Positions 13,131 through 25,511 of a stretch of DNA of 64,000 nt are shown here, one piece after another. Where the stretch lies: contig OZ023265.1 of the NCBI GenBank assembly GCA_964006375.1, forward strand, positions 147,356,393-147,420,392. The letters are read 5' to 3'. The stretch comes from Tillus elongatus. Lineage: Eukaryota > Arthropoda > Insecta > Coleoptera > Cleridae. The notes beneath the pieces were generated by a model. The model was given only the letters and a program-made list of their open reading frames with translations, had not been told where the DNA came from and made no database searches. Positions within the stretch are counted from its first letter, which is position 1. Every line of letters begins with the position of its first letter. The position numbers and the translations under genes are program-made.

Positions 13131-13398
13131 TACAATCACAAATATTACTAGCGAAAATAGAGTGAGTGTCTACTTCATTATGCATGATCTATCAGTATGT
13201 CGAGTTAGTCAGAGAAAATTAGTGCTGCTTTAAGAAATCAGCAACAGAGAGCTGAAACTTTGCAATACTGGTGAACGCAACCAAGGATTAGTCTAAAGTT
13301 AGCATAAAGCTTTAAGAAATATATTAATGTAATTAGTAAATTATTATTATAGTACTTTAAAAGCTTAAGTAACTTTTAAGACATATTAAACAGGTTTA

Positions 13399-13400
<2 letters not shown>

Positions 13401-13490
<90 letters not shown>
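13401..13490. repeat. (AT)n microsatellite, 90 bp
   Basis: Follows AAACAGGTTTAGC, the same left flank as the tract at 25434. The 5'-truncated LINE end begins immediately after it. Confidence 0.97.
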
Positions 13491-13493
<3 letters not shown>

Positions 13494-13820
13494 TATCTGC
13501 ACGGGCACTGCTCAGAGGAGCTTTCTTCCATAGTTCCTTTACCTGCTGTCCCCAACAGATCTACCAGGGGAACAGAGCGAATGCACCCTTTTACTGTCCA
13601 GGTCACCAGACATAGAACAGTTTGTTATGCCCGCTCTTTTGTCCCGAGGACTTCCAAGTTGTGGAATTCCTTGCCGGCGCATGTTTTCCTTCTCCTCCGA
13701 ACCTCCAAACCTTCAAGTCCAGAATTAACAAGTTGCCTCTTTCCTCCTTGTCGACACCCACGGTACGATAGTATTTAGGCTGTAAGCCCTCGTGTTGTGT
13801 TGAAATAAAAAAATAAAAAA
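13491..13820 (+). mobile_element. CR1-like LINE, 3' terminal 330 bp
   Basis: Nearly identical to the end of the LINE at 43190-44900, starting at the words AGATATCTGCACGGGCACTG. It encodes the C-terminal motif SKLWNSLPAH followed by a frameshift, then a 3' UTR ending GGCTGTAAGCCCTCGTG and an A-rich tail at 13800-13820. The 5' truncation point sits directly on an (AT)n tract, so insertion into or next to the microsatellite is likely. Confidence 0.85.
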
Positions 13821-14230
13821 CTCAGACATTATTATGATTCAAATTTCTTGACTTTACCACACTACACAAAACTAAACAAATCACATGTTCTGCCTGCGTA
13901 ACTTCTTCCATTGATTCGTCGCCAATTTATATTGTGTCTTTAGAAATGCAACGCATATTAACTGCTATCACGTAACATTTACTTAAATTGCTAATTCAAT
14001 AATTGTATGACTTGCGAATATATAATCCATTGACATTGACAACATTACATCTGGTAATCATTTTCATTTTCATTTTATTGATATTTAACTTCTATTTCCT
14101 ATTCTGCCAGAGTTTGCTGCTGACAATTTAAGCACAATAAAAAAAGAGCCCCAAACTTAAAATATACAATTCAGTATCTACCAATAACTTTTTTGTCTTT
14201 AAACTTATAGACCTAAATTTTGATACATGG
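13821..14230. other. No feature recognised
   Basis: AT-rich and unique within this window. No frame, hairpin or repeat seen. Confidence 0.4.
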
Positions 14231-14234
14231 TGTA

Positions 14235-14712
<478 letters not shown>

Positions 14713-14955
14713 TAAAAATCGATATAATATAGTGCAAAACTCATTCATATTTAGAATCTGATATTTTTATGCGAAATAGGACTATGGAGCTAATCAAACT
14801 TTATTAGTTAGATGATCAATATGCTAGTTAACCCGGCGCCAGCTAATCAAGTAATTTTTCTGGGAGTAAATAAACATTGACATGAATACACCTATTAAAG
14901 TTAGCTGATTAAGAATTCACTGTACTTATCAATTTTTTTTTATAGAATTTTTCAT

Positions 14956-14996
14956 CCTCTGATGGCGTTGACGTGGTCAACGAAACGAGCGTAAGG
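14956..14996 (+). ncRNA. Hammerhead-like motif
   Basis: CCT (14956-14958) pairs with AGG (14994-14996) as stem I. The core is CTGATGG, with G instead of the invariant A9, so activity is doubtful. Stem II is GTTGAC/GTCAAC with a GTG loop, preceded by one unpaired C. GAAA follows at 14982-14985. Stem III is ACG/CGT with a two-base loop and A at the cleavage position (14993). Downstream words TGTTGTGGTGATTTGGGTTC recur at 32958 and 60975, so this is one repeat family. Confidence 0.45.
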
Positions 14997-15087
14997 TCTT
15001 TGAAATATGTGTTGTGGTGATTTGGGTTCTCCAAGTGTACTTATCAGTGCTCATCACAGGTTCCAGTTTTCACATAGGGTACCATAA

Positions 15088-15655
15088 AACATTTCGGCTT
15101 AAAAAAAATATACTGGATACCGTTTGCTATTAGCATATAGTTGTATTTATCATCGGCAATTCGCAACGGAAATTGCTTAACTCACTTTTCACACTCATTT
15201 AAAGTCGGAAACTAAAAGAAAAACTAACAGTTCGAAGGAAAACCCATTTTGAGCCATTTTCTCGGGTATGTTTATCATCGATAGTTGTCAGTAGAAATTG
15301 CTTCATTAGCATGAAACATTTCGGCTTAAAAAAATATACTGGATACCGTTTGCTATTACCATATACAGTTGTATTAATCATCAGCAATTCGCAAAGGAAA
15401 TTGCTTAACTTACTTTTCACACTCATTTAAAGTCTGAAGCTAAAATAAAAACAAACAGTCCGAAGGGAAGCCTATTTTGAGCCATTTTCTCGGTTTTGTT
15501 TATCATTGACAGTTGTCAGTAGAAATTGCTTCATTACCATGAAACATTGCGATTTGAAAAAAATATACTGGATACCGTTTGCTATTAGCATATACAGTTG
15601 TATTTATCATCGGCAATTCGCACCGGAAATTGCTTCATTGACTTTACTAGTGATT
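15088..15655 (+). repeat. Tandem repeat, about 227-bp unit, 2.4 copies
   Basis: TACTGGATACCGTTTGCTAT recurs at 15111, 15337 and 15566, giving periods of 226 and 229 bp. Each unit also carries CATCGGCAATTCGC-like and TTTGAGCCATTTTCTCGG phrases. The third unit is cut off by the SINE fragment at 15655. Confidence 0.9.
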
Positions 15656-15895
15656 CAATCACCTCACTGTCCGGGAAATTTGGGTCTTTAACGTGCCCAA
15701 CATCGCATGCGCACGGGAGACGGCTTTCCGCCCCCTGGGAAGGGCGGAACGTGCAGATTACCTTGCTCAATCAGAATGGCACAACCTCTGTTGATGTTAC
15801 TGATGCACATACAAAGGGGGGAGAGGGGAAATTTGGGATTGAACCCAGTACCCTTGGGTCCAGAGGCCCACGTTTTTCCCCTGGACCACCATGGC
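15655..15895 (-). mobile_element. tRNA-derived SINE, divergent fragment
   Basis: It shares with the other SINE copies the words TCTTTAACGTGCCCAACATCGC and AAGGGCGGAACGTGCAGA, and a B box GGTTCAATCCC on the minus strand. The tail and part of the body are deleted. The copy is clearly older or a different subfamily (insertion of GGGGGGAGAGGGG). Confidence 0.75.
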
Positions 15896-16515
15896 TGAAA
15901 ATTAACTTTTTACATTTCCGTTTTCCTACTGCTGTCCGCAAAATATGTCAAATATCAATTTATGTAGATGACGCCATATTATAATTTATTTACATTATAA
16001 AAACATTTGTTCACCCCTTGATTTCCTTCTATATTTAAAATGAGCCTTGGCAATACTCATCTGGCAACGCTGCACATCGTCCAGCGTCCACTTCTGCCTT
16101 CCGATTACACCCGAATTGTTTGTTTACTAGTGAGGTGTCTACAATACAGGATTACCGTAAAGTAACGGGGGGGGGGGTTAGATTTGCCATTTGCAACAAA
16201 CTTGCAGGAGGCTTTCTGCAAGTAATCTATCGGTAATCTTTGAATTGAGGGTGTCAGACGGCGCATCCTAAACGGCGCAGCCAAGATATGTAACAGAAAC
16301 GTAAATACCACATACAGTGTTGTCGGGTTGTACTTCTTTTCATTGAATAAGATGTAATACATATTTTATACTTTTTAATATGTTTTTGCCTGTATCAAAT
16401 ACATCTAAAAATAGGTCCAACAGCATCTACAAAAAAATGTAAAAAAACATAATATTGTTACATTTAAGTGTTTATTGGTTAAATTTGCAGAGAACCAGCC
16501 GAACGCTTTTTAGTT
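15896..16515. other. No gene recognised
   Basis: Unique within this window. A GGGGGGGGG run lies at 16168-16177. Short frames show no recognisable family. Confidence 0.4.
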
Positions 16516-16662
16516 AATTTTCTTCGAAAAAATCCACTATTGGGGAGATCCTGACTTTTGAGTTTTATAAAAAAAATATTAAATGAGCGCGAACTAGGAC
16601 CCCTAGAACCTACATCCGGGGTCAGTTTAAATTTTTATAAGTTTATATAGTTTATATAGAAA
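16516..16662 (-). repeat. (AT)n-core repeat family, terminal block only
   Basis: A reverse-orientation copy of the block GGTCAGTTTAAATTTTTATA back to AAAATCCACTATTGGGGAGATCC. It contains AAATGAGCGCGAACTAGGACC. No (AT)n core remains. Confidence 0.75.
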
Positions 16663-16705
16663 ATCCAATTATTGCATATAGGCTGTCTACAATAAAAATG
16701 GTCTT

Positions 16706-16819
16706 TAGGTAGAACATATAATGGCAGGTATTGTGAGATTTTCAAATGGAACATCCTGTATTATATAGGAATAGCAAGATCAATTGATTTTCTTTCTTAA
16801 AGTACTATATAATGTTCTA
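16706..16819. repeat. Short inverted repeat
   Basis: TAGGTAGAACATATAATG at 16706 is complementary to ATAATGTTCTACCTA near 16809-16823, with about 85 bp between. It may be a relic of a small MITE. A TTCAAATGGAACATCCTGTA motif inside recurs in several insect element ends. Confidence 0.5.
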
Positions 16820-16973
16820 CCTATTCTTAGCGGTTTTCGACTTATTAGCAAAAAACCAAAATATTGCAAGTAAAATTTTGAAACTCCGTGGATTAATACC
16901 AATCATTGCTCAACAACCTGTCATATTATCAAATAAAGCTGAAAAAAAAATCTGGTTTATTAGTTAATATTAA

Positions 16974-16976
<3 letters not shown>

Positions 16977-17041
<65 letters not shown>
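16977..17041. repeat. (AT)n microsatellite, 65 bp
   Basis: Pure AT repeats between AATATTAAAAC and ACCGGAGGTTTC. Neither flank belongs to the (AT)n-core family. Confidence 0.97.
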
Positions 17042-17043
<2 letters not shown>

Positions 17044-17447
17044 GGAGGTTTCATTTGAAAAAACAAACTTGGTATCTGGTAAGGATCGATGTGTCAAAAA
17101 TGTCAAAATGAAGATCATGACCAGCAAGCTGCATGAAATTTGGAAGGTGATAAATATTCAGACTGGTACATATTTTACTGCTAAAAGAGTGTGGTTACCT
17201 TTAAAGGGGCGGTACATTGGTGCCATTACTAATAATTTTCTAAGAAAAAAAAAATATGTCACTGACGTTTCTTTCTTAGCAGTTATGTAGGTCATTTAGT
17301 GCTGATAATTTTTTTTATATTTTGTCGATTTTCATCTCGCTTATGAGATAAATGCAATTATGTTGTCTTATGTTGTGTATCGAATGTGTTTTGGAAAGAA
17401 AGAAAAAATTTGGCTGTTATTGTCATTTATTTATCAAGGTAATAATA

Positions 17448-18180
17448 GGCTTGTTCAATTGAAACCCATTTTTGGTTCAGAACAAATTTATTGGCAAATA
17501 TATTTACAAATAATTACTATTATTATTAGGGCACATATCCCATTGTTTCACCTACTGATGTATACCCTGCTTAAAGAATTCTTGTGGCTAATGCCCGAAA
17601 AATTCTTTTAAGGCATTTAGTACTTCTTCATCCGACTGAAAACGATTACCTTTTAACACCTTTTGCTGTAAGCCAGTTTGTATACGATACTACGGATAGA
17701 TTCTATAATCACACCAACATCTTCTGAAATTGCTTTGAATGACAATAGAAGATTTCCTCTAATCAGGTCTTCTACACATGCCACATTCCTGTCTGTTGAT
17801 GCAGTACTCAATGCACCTAGTTGCGGCTTATCATTCATCTTCTCTCTTTCACTCTTAAATTTTCGAAACCATTCCTTGACAGTTGGATATGCAAAACATG
17901 TGTTTCCATACACTGCTTGCATTCGTGTTTGAATTTGCAATGGTTGCAAACCTTTATCACACAAAAATTGAATGACCGCACACTGATTATATTTAGATGG
18001 ATTGTTAACAACAAACGCCATTTTAAAGTCACTATACTTAAAATCGCTGTTAAATACAAATGACAGGAACTCATAAGTGTGATTTTTACAAACAAAACTA
18101 ACATTGCAAAACGTCATTTGAGTGATTACAACTGTTTTCAAGGCTAACCTGACCAAAGATGGGTTTTAATTGAACAAGCC
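17448..18180 (-). mobile_element. Mini-mariner with DNA-binding domain only
   Basis: Inverted termini: GGCTTGTTCAATTGAAACCC at 17448 and its complement GGGTTTTAATTGAACAAGCC ending at 18180. A TA lies a few bases outside each. Total length is 733 bp, against about 1.3 kb for an autonomous mariner. Inside is one minus-strand frame encoding only the N-terminal helix-turn-helix region. The catalytic domain is deleted, so the element is non-autonomous. Confidence 0.85.
17653..18021 (-). pseudogene. Mariner transposase N-terminal HTH domain, truncated
   Basis: From Met at 18021 the frame begins MAFVVNNPSKYNQCAVIQFL and continues VYGNTCFAYPTVKEWFRKFK, STASTDRNVACVEDLI, ISEDVGV, then stops at 17653. 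This is the paired helix-turn-helix DNA-binding region of mariner/SETMAR proteins (about 120 residues; motif WFxRFK then GRPST-like). The frame is open without breaks, although the longer reading back to 18156 starts outside the homology. The catalytic triad is absent. If translated, it could bind its own termini without cutting. Confidence 0.8.
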
Positions 18181-18182
18181 TT

Positions 18183-20400
18183 GTAATAGATGCTGTATAT
18201 GCTTTTAAAATGCACTTTTCAATTATACCTTGGGTGAATTAGCTAATTTGTTATTACATTGTGGTGAAGCGAAACAAAATGGAAAAGAAGCAGTGAGAAT
18301 TTATTATGACAGGTTTTCCCGGATGAATAGCACGCAGCAGAAATATTTTTGAACATATCTGCAGATGTTTTAGGGAAATAGATGCCTTAAAATCTGTAAA
18401 ATCTAATTCTATATGCAAAAGATACCAATGACCTCCTCAAATTTAAGAGTCAGTTCTCAATGCAGTGGAAGGTAACCCCACTACAATTGTCAGAATCGTT
18501 TCTAACGAGAAATTATTGCAAATTAAATCACTACATCCAAATTGCTGTGATAATCTACTCTTGCTAGAAATACTATCTCATGAAATGATTTCAGGATCCA
18601 TGACTTGAACAAAAAGAAAATATTCGTATTCCTCTACCGATAAACTTCTGAAAGGTTATATTACTCGACTTTTAACAAAAAAAATTAAATTTTCATAAAA
18701 TCACCCCCCATTGATCCCCTACCCCCTGAAGTGACCCAACCCAAAGACAATATGAAGTGTTCCTTTGCCAAAGACAAAACAAATCCCATTCCAGAATCAA
18801 GTTGTGTACGTTTTCAGATGTTTTGTTTTTTTTTTCCTAAAAAAATTGAAATTTTTGGCATCAATATTCCACCCTTACACATTTAACCCCAAATTTGATT
18901 TCAGCATAGAATACCAGATGTTTGATGAAATTCAAAGTTTTTTAATAAACAAAGAAACATTATATTACTGAAGGTTTAAAAAAACATTCAATTTTCTCAA
19001 AATGATTTATCACCTATCCCCTGGAGCAATTTTAAAATAATCTGAACCGTTCGTTACAGACCAAAAAAAATTGTTTCCAAATCATGCTTTTTATATTTGT
19101 GTATGGGACAGTATTAGTTATTTGGACAATCAAAATAAATGGAAACTTTGAAACTACAAAAGTTTTTGACGTACCTGCATAAACTCCAAGCAACACAAAG
19201 TTTTTGACGTACCTGCATAAACTCCAAGCAACACAATGCACAAATTGTAACAAAAATGGACTGTGCACTTCTGGAACCTCAGGCAGAAGATTCCAATTTT
19301 CTTTGACAATATGTCAATTTGACCAACCAGGCAGTAGAGCCGAGGAGATTGCTTTTAATGTGTTTTAAGTAAGGTAGCGATACATCATCAAACAACAATG
19401 AGTGGGCCTCGTATATATGTACATACTACGCAAATCCGTTTATTAGTGTATAGACTTTTATAAGCAACGTTCAGTCGCGAGGACTCAATAATTTACTCGA
19501 GTGTCACAATGAGTTCAAGAAGAGATATGTACAGTGTCACATTGGACTGCTAGGAAATCAACATGTGTAACAATTCCTTGAAACGCCAACCAGAGAAACC
19601 TTAAGCTTCAACATATAAAAACATTGTATCGTCTGTATTTTTAAACAAACCAATATTTTTTGTAGAAAACAATTAATTATAAATTAAAATAGTTCATTTG
19701 TCCATCTCAAACCACTATCAGAATTGATTTAATTAAAAACGTTTAAATTAAAACCAACTAGGCGTATTGTTTTGCCTCTTTTTTTTTGTTGAAGAATTAT
19801 ATTTCATGTAATTTTACATTTACTAAACTGTTGGAATTGTGATACATAGTCTTCTTTAATTAGTCGATAGTAGATAACACTAGAACTAAATTCACTTTCA
19901 AATGTATATTAAAACTATTAATATGACCTATATATTATATTGATTTTACATGACAGCTCTTTCCCAACGATGTGTCTTTTTTAGATAATTTATCCATATC
20001 GGAGGGAAACAGCTGCCACGTAATTATAATAATAAAATGTAAATCTTACACCTGTTAGTAAATATATTATTTTACACGATTTTCATTAACAGCCTTTGAT
20101 TGTATTGTCACAATAAGCGAATTTTGTCCCTTACTTAAATATACCTTGTATTGTTTTTTGTTAATTACACTTTTAAAATTGTATTAAACTTCCTTTCTTT
20201 TAACTTATTGTTTATTTTCTGTGAGAACTATTAGGGAATTTCCCACATCCAACACTTTTAGATAAATCAACTGCTGATAAATATAATTTGACATCACTAA
20301 TGCACGTCGACACTACTCTTTCCCTTTGCATTCCTTGTCTTTACTGAGTTATTTACATGTGAACTTCTTCATGATCTGTTACTATAAGTTAAAAAACATT
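18183..20400. other. No gene recognised; contains a 38-bp direct repeat
   Basis: Unique AT-rich sequence. The only clear structure is an exact 38-bp tandem duplication at 19159-19196 and 19197-19234 beginning AAAGTTTTTGACGTACCTGC. Frames are short and unfamiliar. Confidence 0.4.
19159..19234 (+). repeat. Exact tandem duplication of 38 bp
   Basis: Two identical 38-bp units head to tail, beginning AAAGTTTTTGACGTACCTGC and ending CCAAGCAACAC. Confidence 0.95.
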
Positions 20401-20419
20401 TAAAGGAGGTACGACTGCA

Positions 20420-20655
20420 AAATCTGAAAAAGGCAGCTGTTAGAGATCCGACTAAGCTATTTTTTTCGCTTTTCCACTCATATTTACAGTTCGTTTTCCT
20501 CGCCCTACACCCTTATTAACTCCTGGTCCTGTAACTTTTTTAGAGGTTGTTTATAAGAAATGTTTGCTGTGGGTTATGCACCTAGGAGAACACTAAGCAT
20601 GTTTCGGAAAACAATTCTCAAAACCCTCCATGAGGTAAACTGCTAATTTACCAAA
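20420..20655 (+). repeat. Dispersed repeat 'CTCCTGGTCC' family, copy 1
   Basis: AGGCAGCTGTTAGAGATCC, then CCTACACCCTTATTAACTCC, TGGTCCTGTAAC, AACACTAAGCATG and AAAACCCTCCATGAGGTAA. The same series occurs at 61195-61435, 62990-63195 and, rearranged, at 47995-48760. Confidence 0.7.
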
Positions 20656-20657
20656 TT

Positions 20658-20659
<2 letters not shown>

Positions 20660-20731
<72 letters not shown>
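20660..20731. repeat. (AT)n microsatellite, 72 bp
   Basis: Pure TA repeats directly after the dispersed repeat at 20420-20655. Confidence 0.97.
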
Positions 20732-20733
<2 letters not shown>

Positions 20734-20879
20734 CATTTTGTGCTGTTTAGACAAATTTAATTCCTGATTGTCATTTATTTTATTAAATTAACCCACTATA
20801 AAGATTTATCTAGAGATATTGTATTTTATTTGTCCCTTTGGTAGTACCTTTCTTTTCATAAATCAAACATCTTAATCTT

Positions 20880-20917
20880 ATGAAAATTCACTACCATAAC
20901 GCACTTGCTGCGTCTCG
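20880..20917 (-). repeat. Terminal motif of the (AT)n-core family
   Basis: GAAAATTCACTACCATAACG followed by CACTTGCTGCGTC. It lies immediately left of duplicated segment copy B. Confidence 0.85.
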
Positions 20918-20936
20918 AACTTTTTACCTTGGAAAT

Positions 20937-22302
20937 ATGTCTAACCCAGACGTTGTGACGTTCAGAAATTACAATAGACAGAAATGTACATATCCTAATC
21001 TATATTCAGCAATAAGACCTGTATCGCATTACATCCTTCAGCAGTCTTCCTCTGCTGCCGGAATATGATACAGAAATACTAACGCCTGATAAAGAGAACG
21101 ATAGTGACTTTGAAGCTGATTTAACAATTCGTTAACATTTTTAGTCACGGACAACTGAACGATCTCATAAGAGACCTGAACCTCTCAAAGGAGTCTGCCG
21201 AACTACTACATCCAGGTTAAACAACAAGTATCTACTTCATTCAGGTACCGACATTAGATTTTATCCTAAAATAAATAAGAATTTGCTGCCCTTTTTCTCT
21301 CAAAAAAATAACCTGGTATTCTGTAGCGATATAAATGGGCTATTAAAAAATGGTTGTGTCAGAATATACACCAGACGAATGGCGAATTTTTATTGATAGT
21401 TCAAAGTTAGGTTTAAAATTTATCCTTTTACACAATGGTAACTAATATGGCTCCATTCCTATTGGTCATTCCACCACCATGAAAGAGGAATATGAAACAA
21501 TAGCACTAATCATGAAACAAGTTCAGGATGAAGAACATTAATGGGCAATTTGCGTTGATCTAAAACTGGTTAACTTCTTCCTTGGACAGCAAAGTGGATA
21601 TACAAAATATCATTGTTTTTTTTATACGTTTGGGATAGCAGAGCTAAGAATTTGGCACTGGGTGTACAGAAAATTGCCCTTAAGAAATGTGATGTTTCAA
21701 GGAAAACATAACGTAGTAAACGAACCTTTGGTTCCGAGAGAAAAAAAGCTTACTTCCACCCTTGCATATTAAATTAGCGGTTACGAAGAAATTTATAAAA
21801 GCTTTAAATTGAGATGGACTTCGTTTTGGTTACTTGACACGTACATTTTCTGGGATTAGTACGGAAAAACTAAAATACGGCATATTTGATAGTCGTCAAA
21901 TAAGGCAGTTTATCAAAGATCCCCAATTTAGCGCTCCAGTTAACTGATGGAATCTGACGAATGGTGTTCATTTGTTCAAGTAGTACCAATTTACCCTGAA
22001 AATTATGAGGCAGAGAATAACACAGAGTTAGTGAAGCTATGCTTTAAAACTTTGATGTTTTCGGTTGTACAATGAGCATAAAAGTTCACTAACTCTACAA
22101 CCACCTACATCGCATTCTAGAAAATCTAGGTGACTGTAATGAAGAACAGGGAAAAGATTCCAGTAGGACATTAAAACTATGGAAGATCAATATCCACAGC
22201 GATAGGATAGCCACATTATGGCCTACTACCCTTAGAGTCTTCAACGAGAATGTCCAACTAAACTCCATGCTGGAAAGTTGTATAAAGGAACTTTTTAAGT
22301 GA
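20937..22302 (+). pseudogene. Arthropod transposon-associated protein of unknown function, decayed (copy B)
   Basis: Same gene relic as 8863-10240. The opening MSNPDVVTFRNYNRQKCTYP and SAIRPVSHYILQ is open for 62 codons if read from 20880. Later phrases are DLNLSKESAEL, EWRIFIDSSKLGLKF, and the degenerate IKTMEDQYPQ tail. Most disabling stops are shared with copy A, so the gene was already dead before the segment duplicated. Confidence 0.65.
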
Positions 22303-23299
22303 TAAGTAATAAATGTATGTATAACTACTTTTTTAAATAAATAGTTAACTGTGTATTTTTGTTGTATTTTTAACTGGCAGTCGGAGCCATTAGAAATAAC
22401 GTAAAAACGACATAAGCTAAAAATAAAACGATAAATATAGCCTATCTCAAAAGCTATATCTGATACCCGAAATTTAATGACTTTTTGGATTCTGCACCGA
22501 AGAGTTACGCAGGGAAAGTTAAAAATCGTTGGCATCAAAATTTCCGTTGGCGAGTATCACTAATTCAATAAAGGTACTTGTCCGATTTTTCCGTATCAAT
22601 AACTGCGAATTTGGCATGAAGTTACAACCATGATACAAATAAGGAGATATATGGTACTGAGACTACTTATTTTTAGAACTGTCACGCACATGGCGTCATA
22701 TGGTGAGTCCAATGCAACAATATTATGCTGTCGTACAGTGGAGTTTGGCGTTTCATCACAACCTCTTAACAAATTACGTATTTTACTAATATTTAAGTGC
22801 ATACAGTTGGAAGTATTTTTTAAGATCAGAATACTATACTGTGATTATGTGACATGATGATCAAATCAAGTTTATGAATGTTCACACCCTCTGAATGTCT
22901 GCGAATGTCTTCTCTACTTTTTAAGATTGTGTATCCCCAATGCTAATTCAGGGCTCCCGTTAATTATTATACTTGTCTTGTGCGAAAATATGTAATATAA
23001 AAATTAAAAAGATTAAATTTAGTGGTGCGTTCCATATTATCTGAAAAAGACAATATAGGCGATGAAGTGGAATGTAACTTCGACCGCATTAAACTGACGT
23101 ATAGGAACTGTTTGATTGCGAACGACTTTGTTTTAAGTGTGTGGTTGGACTTCTATAAACGTTACTTACCAGGTAACGTCATAAGAGGGGGTGGGGCATA
23201 TGCGCAGTATCATGTCTCTTGTAAGTCATTATATCATGGTTACAACAGGTCAACCGATTAATAAGTTTTGGTTCTCACCTAAAAATGGATACAATTTTT

Positions 23300-24020
23300 C
23301 TTAACGATATTGTTCAATAAGACAGGGCACGTCTGTAAGGTTTTTGGGGCTCCATTTGGATTCTCACTTATCATGGGATGTCCATGTTGACCATGTGGTG
23401 GCCTCTCTTGCATCTGGGAATTACGAGTTGCTGCAGTTGAGGGATTCCTTGAGTACTCAGGCGTTGTTGACATGCTACTATGGTAGTGCCAGCTGTCTCC
23501 TGGCATGTGGTTTGCTGTGTTGGGGCGGCTGCGTGCATCTGGGGAGGGTTTTGTTGATGTAGAAGAGAATGGTCCGCACCATGTTTCCGCATCTTGTAGA
23601 CCATTAGTTATACGGTATGGCACTTTAACAGTGACGTGCCTATATACGCTTGAGGCGCTTTGTTATGTCAGAAAAAATATTGCAGTTTTTAGTACCTGCG
23701 GTAATATTACAGCGTATGAAACAAGACAGGCTAAAAATTTGTATGTTTTCCTTATAGGATCTAACAGATTAATCGGGCACCTCGCAACACTGCAATACGC
23801 TTATATAATTATTTACATGACAGCGCCAAAAATCTGAGCAGCCTCAGGCAATTTAAGTCTGCCTTAAAATAGTTTTTTGGAGAGCATTGTTTTTATTCTG
23901 TGGAAGAATATTTTAATTATAAATTTCAGCGTTGATAAACTATTTTTTGTATTTTGACTATTTCCTATATCTTGTAGTGATCTATGGAGCAGTTATAATA
24001 AATAAATAAATAAATACCTT
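23300..24020 (+). pseudogene. Jockey-like LINE 3' end, 5'-truncated (copy B)
   Basis: Clearer than copy A: MGLHLDSHLSWDVHVDHVVA at 23344 in frame with ASGNYELLQLRDSLSTQALL and CGLLCWGGCVHLGRVLLM. A frameshifted SASCRPLVIRYG, ALCYVRKNIAVFSTCGNI and YETRQAKNLYV follow. The 3' tail at 23998-24017 is (AAAT)n. This is the C-terminal region downstream of RT; the RT itself is missing. Confidence 0.75.
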
Positions 24021-24238
24021 TTATAGGTTTTCCATGTATGTCATTTAAATTTAATTAAAATACTACCTATGTTTTTAAATTATTTGATACAAGTTAGATT
24101 TAGCAGGCAGGGTTCACTGAACTAAAGACAACTCACATATTATAGCTTCAGGTGGTGTAAATGAAGAATGCGCAATACAAAACGGTGCATGGATACAACG
24201 TGCAGTATATACTAATGTCACTTACTAGCTATTGATAT

Positions 24239-24448
24239 ATGCAAGGCGGACCCCAAGTCAACCAGGACCGTACTGAGATCTTGGTGATATTTGCTGAACA
24301 TAGCATCATCTGTAACCCAATGTTAGATATTATGATGAAGCAGTTACTAGGTTATTCTAATAATAGTTACGTTCACCAGGCGCCAATAGCTGAGTTTAAG
24401 CGCATATTTTTGTTGACTGACTACAATTCAGTGACTGGAAACTTATGA
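24239..24448 (+). other. Unrecognised 69-codon open frame, copy B
   Basis: Duplicate of the frame at 12206-12415. It differs at an I-to-M change, V-to-A, and a SSF-to-RIF change. Confidence 0.25.
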
Positions 24449-24798
24449 ACGCATTGTTGACTTTGGGAAATATTTTGACATTTGTCTGTCATTTTAAAAT
24501 TGCGCGCTATACTCTGCGTTCATAACCCCAAATCAGAGTAAAATTTGAAAATTGTTTATAATCGTAAATAGATAATAAAAATAATGATAAAACTGCTTAT
24601 CCCTTTGATACCAATATGATATAACTGGCGATGGAAAATTTAGCTCAATCATTGAATATAGTGCGGTCAGAAAAAAATCTAAACTAAAAAATTAAGATTT
24701 CCACAAAAATGTATCTATAATCAAATTACACTCCAGATGATTTTCATTGCCATTTTAGAATATCTCTAACAACTTTCCATATATTGTGAATCACAAAT

Positions 24799-25165
24799 AT
24801 GTGTGTGTGTGTGTGTGTGTGTTTTCTTTCTTTAACGTCGGCCTATTTCCGTGACTATGGCCAATCACTGACGCCAGGGAGCAGTTTTACCTCACTATCC
24901 TGGAAATTTTGCCGAACCCCTGACTTTCTGTAAGGAGGGTAGGGATATTTAACGTGCCCAACATCGCATGGACACGGGACCGACGGCTTTACGCCCCCTC
25001 CGAAGGGCGGAACGTGCAGACATTCAACTTGCTCAAATACAATGCCAGAAGCTCAGTTGATGTTAATGTTACAGTTTGTACTGAAAAAATGAAAGGAGAA
25101 CTCTGGGATCGAACCCAGTACCCTTCGGTTCAGCGGCACACGTTCTTACCCCTGAAACACCGAGG
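24799..25165 (-). mobile_element. tRNA-derived SINE, copy 2
   Basis: Duplicate of the SINE at 12765-13130, carried by the segmental duplication. The (TG)n tail (on the plus strand) is longer here. B box GGTTCGATCCC is intact. Confidence 0.85.
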
Positions 25166-25431
25166 TTCAATCACAAATATTACTAGCGTAAATAGAGTGA
25201 GTGTCTACTTCATTATGCATGATCTATCAGTATGTCGAGTTAGTCAGCGAAAATTAGTGCTGCTTTAAGAAATCAGCAACAGAGAACTGAAACTCTGCAA
25301 TACTGGTGAACGCAACCAAGGATTAGTCTAGTTAGCATAAAGCTTTAAGAAATATATTAATGTAATTAGTAAATTATTATTATAGTACTTTAAAAGCTTA
25401 AGTAACTTTTAAGACATATTAAACAGGTTTA

Positions 25432-25433
<2 letters not shown>

Positions 25434-25508
<75 letters not shown>
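25434..25508. repeat. (AT)n microsatellite, 75 bp
   Basis: Left flank identical to the 13401 tract. The right flank is the first base of the mariner-like element. Confidence 0.97.

Positions 25509-25511
<3 letters not shown>

Larger units (their letters stand above)
8847..13400. repeat. Segmental duplication, copy A
   Basis: About 4.5 kb here matches 20921-25434 in the same orientation, with scattered substitutions and small indels. The order in both copies is: degenerate transposon-associated gene, unrecognised stretch, LINE 3' end, short unknown ORF, SINE, (AT)n tract. Homology starts at TTTTTACCTT and ends inside the (AT)n tract. What follows the tract differs: a LINE 3' end here, a mariner-like element in copy B. 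Confidence 0.93.
20921..25434. repeat. Segmental duplication, copy B
   Basis: Collinear with 8847-13400. Differences include a deletion near 21030 (AAAGAGATACCCATTCC absent), a deletion in the LINE region near 23585, and several single-base changes. Divergence by eye is a few percent. Confidence 0.93.

Noticed and set aside
12919..13233. Frames beginning MPNIAWTRDRRLYAPSEGRN, repeated at 24954 and 42630
   Set aside because: They run across SINE copies antisense to the tRNA-like head; conservation comes from the repeat.
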